A stretch of DNA of 64,000 nt from B1SED10-225 sp964501415. GTDB lineage: Bacteria; Bacillota_I; Bacilli_A; Izemoplasmatales; Izemoplasmataceae. The notes beneath the pieces were generated by a model. That model was not told the origin of the DNA. It did no database searches and saw only the letters and a list, made by a program, of their open reading frames with translations. The DNA lies in assembly GCA_964501415.1 (NCBI GenBank), contig CAZCSL010000004.1, positions 27,965-91,964 on the forward strand, in the 5' to 3' direction. Position numbers and translations under genes: made by a program. Each line of letters begins with the position of its first letter. Within the stretch, counting starts at the first letter, position 1. Below are positions 59,198-64,000 of this stretch, piece by piece.

Positions 59198-59319
59198 GGC
59201 TTTTAAGGCTGATGGGACGATAAAATCTCTATGGAAATGCATCGAGCCTATTTCTTTGTGTTAGGTTTTTATATATAATAAGACTCATAAACCTAGCGTA
59301 ATCTAAGGTGGTTGATTGA

Positions 59320-60711
59320 ATGAAACAAGAAGTGTTTGATGTGATCGTAATCGGTTCAGGCTTTGCGGGATTAAAAGCCGCCATCACCGCAAAAGAACAA
59401 GGGGCTTCTGTAGTCTTGTTAGAAAAGATGAAGACCCTCGGTGGCAACTCTGTTATTAGTGATGGTGGTATTGCCGCTGCGGGGACGTCTTTTCAAAGAA
59501 AGCTCGGCATTGATGATGATGCTAAGTTGATGAAAGCCGATATTTTAAAAAGTGGTGGCCCTCTAAGCGATGAAGCGTTAGTTGATGTTTTATGTGATCA
59601 AGCTTTGGATGTGTTTAATTGGACCAAAGAGGTTTTAAAAGTGCCTTACCGCAAAGACGTAGAACTGTTCGGTGGACATACCAAACCCAGAAGTCACTCA
59701 CCTGAAGGACCCCCAAGTGGTAGACCCTTTATCAAGCGCTTAGAAGCCTTGGCTAAAAAACTTGGCGTTGAGATTCGCACGCAACATTACGTCAAAGCTT
59801 TTTTAAAAAAAGAAAATACCTTAGAAGGCGTATTATGCGATAGTCATTACCGGTTCAAACAGCCTTTTTCAGATCAAGAATCTATTATTATGGCCCAAAA
59901 AGGCGTTGTGTTGGCCACAGGAGGATTTTCTGCGGATGTTGATTTTCGCAAACAGTTTGATCAGCGTTTAGATCAATCAATTGATTCTACCAATAAACCG
60001 TCTGCGAGCGCTGAGGTCATGCGTCTTGCCATCGAAATGGAGGCACAACTGGTTGGCATGCACCATATCCAATTAGCGCCATGGACTTCTCCTGAGGAGA
60101 AAGGCTTTGGAGATGGGCCTTTGTTTGCCGATTATATAGCCCTACCTAAAGGGGTTTTAATCAATGCCAAGACGGGTCTTAGGTTTGTAAATGAACTCTC
60201 AGACCGCGGGATTTTAGCGGATGCCATTTTAAAAGAAGCAGACCCAATCGTTATATTAACTGATCAAAAAGCCCTGGATGAAAGTCCTAGAGATATAAAA
60301 AGAGCCTTGCAAAAACAAGTCGTCAGAAAGTATGAAACTTTAGAAGCCTTAGCCAAGGGCGAAAACATAAAAGAAAAGCCTTTTTTGGATACGATTAATC
60401 GTTTTAATACCTTTGTCAAGAACCAAAAAGATGATGATTTTAATAAACCCCTTGAGGCACATAAGCCGATAGAAAGCGCCCCCTTTTATGCGATGCGAAT
60501 CCAAGTGAAAACGCACCATACCATGGGCGGGTTAAAAATTGATTCATTGGCCCGCGTGCTTAATAAGGAGAATCAAGTCATTGATAAGCTTTATGCGGCC
60601 GGTGAAATCACCGGCGGCATCCATGGTAAAAGCCGACTAGGGTCAATGGCGATTACCGATTGTTTCGTGTTTGGCGCTGTTGCAGGTAAATCTGCGGCCT
60701 TAGGTAGATAA
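59320..60711 (+). CDS. Flavocytochrome c/fumarate reductase-like FAD protein
   Basis: 463 residues. The FAD-binding GSGFAGLKAAITAKEQGASVVLLEK is at 12-36, followed by the LGGNSVISDGGIAA substrate-loop motif, the active-site region THHTMGGLK (~402) and GKSRLGSMAITDCFVFGAVAG near the end. This is the fumarate reductase/3-ketosteroid dehydrogenase superfamily. No heme (CxxCH), FMN-attachment or membrane-anchor domain is present, so electron donor is unknown. The substrate is probably an enoate such as fumarate or urocanate. Monocistronic. Confidence 0.85.
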   Translation: MKQEVFDVIVIGSGFAGLKAAITAKEQGASVVLLEKMKTLGGNSVISDGGIAAAGTSFQRKLGIDDDAKLMKADILKSGGPLSDEALVDVLCDQALDVFNWTKEVLKVPYRKDVELFGGHTKPRSHSPEGPPSGRPFIKRLEALAKKLGVEIRTQHYVKAFLKKENTLEGVLCDSHYRFKQPFSDQESIIMAQKGVVLATGGFSADVDFRKQFDQRLDQSIDSTNKPSASAEVMRLAIEMEAQLVGMHHIQLAPWTSPEEKGFGDGPLFADYIALPKGVLINAKTGLRFVNELSDRGILADAILKEADPIVILTDQKALDESPRDIKRALQKQVVRKYETLEALAKGENIKEKPFLDTINRFNTFVKNQKDDDFNKPLEAHKPIESAPFYAMRIQVKTHHTMGGLKIDSLARVLNKENQVIDKLYAAGEITGGIHGKSRLGSMAITDCFVFGAVAGKSAALGR

Positions 60712-60716
60712 AAAAG

Positions 60717-60748
60717 AAACGCTATGCGGTGGCATAGCGTTTTATTTA
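60717..60748. terminator. Bidirectional terminator
   Basis: AAACGCTATGC / GCATAGCGTTT around GGTG, between the convergent flavoprotein and guaB genes. Confidence 0.9.
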
Positions 60749-62196
60749 TGGTAGTTAGGGGCTTCTTGGGTTAATTCGATATGATGCGGATGACTTTCAA
60801 TATAACCCGCTTGGGTAATTTTGATTAATTTTGCTTGTTTAAATGCCTCTAAGTCTTTAGCCCCACAATAGCCCATGCTAGAGCGCAAGCCTCCAATTAA
60901 TTGATAGATAACGTCTTCGACGCTACCTTTATAAGGCACCCTACCTTCGATGCCTTCGGGGACCAGTTTTTTGGCTTCTTTGTGTTCACTTTGAAAATAA
61001 CGATCATTTGAACCCCGTTTCATTGCCGCAATCGATCCCATGCCTTGATAGATTTTGTACTTACGGCTTTGGTATAAAATCTCTTCGCCCGGTGCCTCAG
61101 CACACCCAGCCAGTAAGCTACCTAACATGACGGTATCGGCCCCAGCGGCTAAAGCTTTTGCGATATCGCCACTATATTTAATACCGCCATCGGCAATAAT
61201 CGGAATCATTTTGGCTTTGGCAACTTCATAAATATCTAAAATCGCTGTGATTTGTGGTACACCTACCCCAGCGATTACTCTCGTGGTACATATTGAACCG
61301 GGACCCACGCCAATTTTAAGCCCATCAGCGCCCGCTTCAATTAACGCTAAAGCGGCTTCTTTGGTGACGATATTACCGGCGATAATGTCCAAGGTTTTAT
61401 GGCGTTTTTTGATCGTTTTAACCATCTCGATCACCCCTTTGGAATGACCGTGCGCTGAATCGACGGTGATGATATCGACCCCTGCATCGACAAGCGCATC
61501 AACGCGCGCCAAGGAATCATTTGAAACCCCGATGGCTGCGCCAACCAGTAGTCTGCCTTCTTGGTCTTTGGCGGCACTTGGGTATGTTTTGATTTTTTCG
61601 ATATCTTTAATGGTGATCAGCCCTTTTAGATGGCCTGTTTCATCTACGATAGGCAGTTTTTCAATGCGGTGTTTTTGTAAAATGCTTTTGGCCGCTTTAA
61701 GCGTGGTGCCCACAGGCGCGGTGATGAGATTGTCTTTACTCATCACGCAGGCGACTTTTTGGTTTAAGTCATCTTGAAAACGCATATCGCGGTTGGTTAA
61801 AATGCCGATTATTTTACCCGCTTCATCGATCACAGGGAAACCAGATATCTTATAATGACTCATTAGCTGTTCGGCTTCCGCTAAGGTTTGTTCTTTTTTT
61901 AAGGTGATCGGTTTTTTAATCATGCCCGCTTCGCTCAATTTCACTTGATTGACCATAGTCGCTTGGGCTTCGATGCTTAGGTTTTTGTGTATAAAGCCAA
62001 GCCCACCTTGTCTTGCCATCGCAATGGCCATCGCACTTTCTGTAACGGTATCCATCGCTGAGGATAACACGGGGATGTTAAGAGTGATATTTTTGGTTAG
62101 TTTGGCTTTTAGGTTGGTTTCTTTGGGTAAGACGTCTGAATAACTAGGGACCAATAAAACATCATCATACGTTAAGGCTTCTTTTAAATTAGGCAT
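60742..62196 (-). CDS. guaB: Inosine-5'-monophosphate dehydrogenase
   Basis: 484 residues. Catalytic Cys in GPGSICTTRV (~300), LTYDDVLLVPSYSDVLP at the N-terminus, the two CBS domains inserted at ~95-205, the IMP site DGGIKYSGDIAKALAAGAD and the flap GMGSIAAMKRGS. Oxidises IMP to XMP with NAD. AAGGAAG precedes the ATG, 16 bases after guaA, so both are one transcript from the riboswitch promoter. Ends at a shared terminator. Confidence 0.98.
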   Translation of the reverse strand: MPNLKEALTYDDVLLVPSYSDVLPKETNLKAKLTKNITLNIPVLSSAMDTVTESAMAIAMARQGGLGFIHKNLSIEAQATMVNQVKLSEAGMIKKPITLKKEQTLAEAEQLMSHYKISGFPVIDEAGKIIGILTNRDMRFQDDLNQKVACVMSKDNLITAPVGTTLKAAKSILQKHRIEKLPIVDETGHLKGLITIKDIEKIKTYPSAAKDQEGRLLVGAAIGVSNDSLARVDALVDAGVDIITVDSAHGHSKGVIEMVKTIKKRHKTLDIIAGNIVTKEAALALIEAGADGLKIGVGPGSICTTRVIAGVGVPQITAILDIYEVAKAKMIPIIADGGIKYSGDIAKALAAGADTVMLGSLLAGCAEAPGEEILYQSRKYKIYQGMGSIAAMKRGSNDRYFQSEHKEAKKLVPEGIEGRVPYKGSVEDVIYQLIGGLRSSMGYCGAKDLEAFKQAKLIKITQAGYIESHPHHIELTQEAPNYHK

Positions 62197-62212
62197 CTCT
62201 TCACTTCCTTTT

Positions 62213-63748
62213 TTATTCCCATTCTATGGTACCTGGGGGTTTGTTGGTGATATCATAAACGACACGGTTGATGCCGCTGATTTCATTGACGATACGGCTG
62301 GATATTGTTTCTAAGGTGCTATGGGGAATCTTCGCCCACTCAGCGCTCATGCCATCTTTTGAACTGACGGCTCTGACGACAAGGACGTGTTCATAAGTCC
62401 TGCGGTCTCCCATCACCCCGACGGTTTTAAGCGGTGTTAAGACGGTAAAATACTGCCAAATGCTGCTTTTTAAATTATCGGCTTCGATGACTTCGTGCAA
62501 AATTAAATCGCTTTTTCTTAACATACGTAATTTCTCTTCATCGACCTCACCGATGATTCTAATGGCTAGGCCCGGTCCGGGAAAAGGCTGCCTATGAATC
62601 ATCGCATCAGGCATGCCTAAAACCTCACCTAAAGCTCTAACTTCATCTTTAAACAGGTTATTTAAGGGTTCAATCAAATCAAGATGCATATGTTTGGGTA
62701 ATCCTCCGACATTATGATGCGATTTGATGGTTTCAGCGGTTTTGGTACCACTTTCAATCAAATCGGTATATAAGGTGCCCTGGGCAAGATAAGCAACATC
62801 TTTCATATCTTTGGCTGCTTTTTCAAACACTTTGATAAAGGTATTGCCGATAATTTTTCGTTTTTCTTCAGGGTCTTTTACCCCTTTCAACGCCTCTAAA
62901 AAAGTCTTTTGAGCTTCGATTTTGACGATATCTAAAGAACCATAGCTTTTCATCATAGCCATGACCTCTTGGGCTTCGTTTTCCCGCAACAACCCATGAT
63001 CGACGAATATGCATGTCAAACGGTCTTTGATCGCTTTATGCAGTAAAACAGCGGTTACCGATGAATCCACGCCACCGCTTAAGCCTAAGATAACGCGTTT
63101 GTCTTTGGTGTTGTTTTGAATGATCTTGATTTGAGCCTCGATATAGTTTTCCATCGTCCAATTGGCTTTGGCATCACAAATATCAAAGATGAAATTATCG
63201 AGAATCAAGGGCCCTTTTTCGGTGTGCACAACTTCTGGGTGGAATTGAACCGCGTAGTGTTTTTGCGTTTCATTTTCAAACGCCGCAATGTCGCATGAAG
63301 GACTTTTTGCGGTGATGTGATAGTCTTTAGGTAAAGCCGTCACATGATCGCCATGAGACATCCAAACCGATTCTTTGGCTTCAAGGCCTTTTAACAAACG
63401 GCTTTTTTGCATCAATTCAATCGACGCCTTACCATAAGCGCGCTTTTCTGTCTTGGTGATAGTGCCCCCGATATGATTGGTCAAAAGCTGCATGCCATAA
63501 CAAATCCCGAGTATCGGGATATCCAACTTAAAGATATCAGGATCGATGTAAAGGGCGTCTTGATCATAGACGCTTCTGGGTCCACCGCTTAAGATAATCC
63601 CTTTAACGTGGCTTAATTCTTCAATCTCACGCGCTTTTGTGGTATGGGGATAAAGCGCACTATAAACGCCTTTTTCACGTATTCTTCGTGCGATTAGCTG
63701 ATTGGTTTGACTGCCTAAGTCTAAGACGATGATCTTATCGTGCAACAT
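62213..63748 (-). CDS. guaA: GMP synthase (glutamine-hydrolysing)
   Basis: About 511 residues. N-terminal amidotransferase domain with Cys in GICYGMQLL (~80) and HPEV (~165), then the ATP-PPase domain with SGGVDSS (~225), and the C-terminal dimerisation domain with RQPFPGPGLAIR and ending KPPGTIEWE. Converts XMP to GMP. ATG 63748 has GGAGG 6 bases upstream; that ribosome site abuts the T-run of the riboswitch terminator. Operon guaA-guaB. Confidence 0.98.
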   Translation of the reverse strand: MLHDKIIVLDLGSQTNQLIARRIREKGVYSALYPHTTKAREIEELSHVKGIILSGGPRSVYDQDALYIDPDIFKLDIPILGICYGMQLLTNHIGGTITKTEKRAYGKASIELMQKSRLLKGLEAKESVWMSHGDHVTALPKDYHITAKSPSCDIAAFENETQKHYAVQFHPEVVHTEKGPLILDNFIFDICDAKANWTMENYIEAQIKIIQNNTKDKRVILGLSGGVDSSVTAVLLHKAIKDRLTCIFVDHGLLRENEAQEVMAMMKSYGSLDIVKIEAQKTFLEALKGVKDPEEKRKIIGNTFIKVFEKAAKDMKDVAYLAQGTLYTDLIESGTKTAETIKSHHNVGGLPKHMHLDLIEPLNNLFKDEVRALGEVLGMPDAMIHRQPFPGPGLAIRIIGEVDEEKLRMLRKSDLILHEVIEADNLKSSIWQYFTVLTPLKTVGVMGDRRTYEHVLVVRAVSSKDGMSAEWAKIPHSTLETISSRIVNEISGINRVVYDITNKPPGTIEWE

Positions 63749-63759
63749 GAAATTCCTCC

Positions 63760-63800
63760 AAAAAAAAGACATTCATGCGAACGTCCATCAATGACAAAAA
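63760..63800 (-). terminator. Riboswitch terminator before guaA
   Basis: On the minus strand GACGTTC, loop GCAT, GAATGTC, TTTTTTTT (63785-63760). An extra small hairpin AATGAC-TTTTTT-GTCATT precedes it. GACGTTC is also the perfect complement of GAACGTC (63846-63840) in the aptamer, giving the antiterminator. Confidence 0.9.
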
Positions 63801-63803
63801 AGT

Positions 63804-63873
63804 CATTCATAGTCCCAAAATTTACGGTCTTGGGGTAGAGACGTTCGACCCGTATTGTCAAATCTATATGAAT
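63804..63873 (-). promoter_or_regulatory. Guanine riboswitch aptamer
   Basis: On the minus strand P1 is ATTCATA / TATGAAT, loop 2 AATACGG, J2/3 GTCTCTACC, loop 3 CCGTAAA and the final GACTATG. The C in GACTATG is the position that pairs guanine (adenine switches have U). Guanine binding would hold GAACGTC in the aptamer and let the terminator form, turning guaA-guaB off. Confidence 0.93.
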
Positions 63874-63880
63874 TAAACTT

Positions 63881-63909
63881 ATTGTACTTGAATGCATCAT
63901 AAAAAACAA
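63881..63909 (-). promoter_or_regulatory. Promoter of the guaA-guaB operon
   Basis: On the minus strand TTGTTT (63909-63904), 17 bases, TACAAT (63886-63881), placing the start about 5 bases before P1 of the riboswitch. Confidence 0.78.
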
Positions 63910-64000
63910 CGGTTTTAAAGCCTTTTTTAAATAAGCGATAAGCATTCGCATTATTTTTATCTCCATGATAAAATAGTGGTATATAGTGAGGTCTTAAAAG
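63910..64000. other. Right window edge, non-coding as far as visible
   Basis: AT-rich bases without a supported gene. A GATAAAATAG-like stretch near 63967-63977 and GTGAGG near 63988 could be the beginning of a plus-strand transcript whose gene lies beyond the window. Confidence 0.3.

Noticed and set aside
63721..63966. Minus-strand open frame across the guaA leader
   Set aside because: It overlaps the riboswitch, terminator and promoter; its codons follow RNA structure, not a protein.
1..64000. Mycoplasma code (TGA as Trp)
   Set aside because: Trp positions in conserved proteins use TGG, and TGA ends many genes in ATGA overlaps.
1..64000. CRISPR arrays, insertion sequences, prophage, tRNA or rRNA genes
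   Set aside because: No regularly spaced repeats, transposases, integrases, phage structural genes or cloverleaf sequences were seen; the only repeats are attenuator stems and terminators.

Overview
The window is AT-rich, densely coding DNA of Gram-positive (Firmicutes/Tenericutes) style. It shows strong AGGAGG-type ribosome sites, lipobox lipoproteins, HPr, GlpP, an M-box, a T-box and a guanine riboswitch. TGA works as a stop in many ATGA gene overlaps and Trp is TGG, so the standard bacterial code applies. Full histidine biosynthesis, much of the aromatic pathway, and both a BCCT carrier and an OpuA-type glycine betaine ABC transporter suggest a free-living, osmotically challenged low-G+C bacterium. 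A marine or sediment relative of Haloplasma/Izemoplasma would fit, but the sequence here cannot prove it. I see no rRNA, tRNA, CRISPR array, insertion sequence or prophage.

Layout. 1-1.9 kb: end of an exported or unknown protein and a YczE-like membrane protein. 1.9-7.8 kb: a glycerol locus with ptsH and glpP on the minus strand, then glpK behind a GlpP-type terminator leader, followed by a three-gene flavin/Fe-S glycerol-3-phosphate oxidation operon. 7.8-9.6 kb: Mg2+ M-box and mgtE, with a small Asp-rich upstream ORF. 9.6-16 kb: single housekeeping or stress enzymes (DJ-1/PfpI, GNAT, aldo-keto reductase, SDR, patatin, M3 peptidase). 16-18 kb: a CsoR-family regulator with a thioredoxin reductase and a two-domain disulfide oxidoreductase. 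18-24 kb: lipoproteins, a nuclease-like protein, a hydrolase, a BCCT transporter and a divergent PlsY. 24.3-28 kb: a giant HRDC-DUF4011-helicase-nuclease protein. 28-33 kb: ABC-2 exporter plus two-component system, then a membrane-protein/HTH pair. 33-38.5 kb: two MATE transporters, lipoproteins, a CDF-like protein and a polyprenol-kinase-like protein.

38.5-53.9 kb is an amino-acid biosynthesis block, all on the minus strand: orphan trpB behind a UGG T-box; aroF-tyrA-aroB-aroA-aroC behind a tyrosine leader-peptide attenuator; and hisZ-G-D-C-B-H-A-F-I-J behind two tandem histidine leader-peptide attenuators. 54-57 kb: opuA-type proV-proW-proX. 57-60.7 kb: Fur-family regulator, rocD and a fumarate-reductase-like flavoprotein. 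60.7-63.9 kb: guaA-guaB behind a guanine riboswitch.

The theme of the window is control by transcription attenuation. Within 64 kb I find an M-box, a guanine riboswitch, a T-box, a GlpP antiterminator target, a Tyr leader peptide and a tandem pair of His leader peptides. Their alternative pairings can be read directly from the sequence. The ribosome-sensing his and aro attenuators are the most unusual, because low-G+C Gram-positives normally use T-boxes for these genes.
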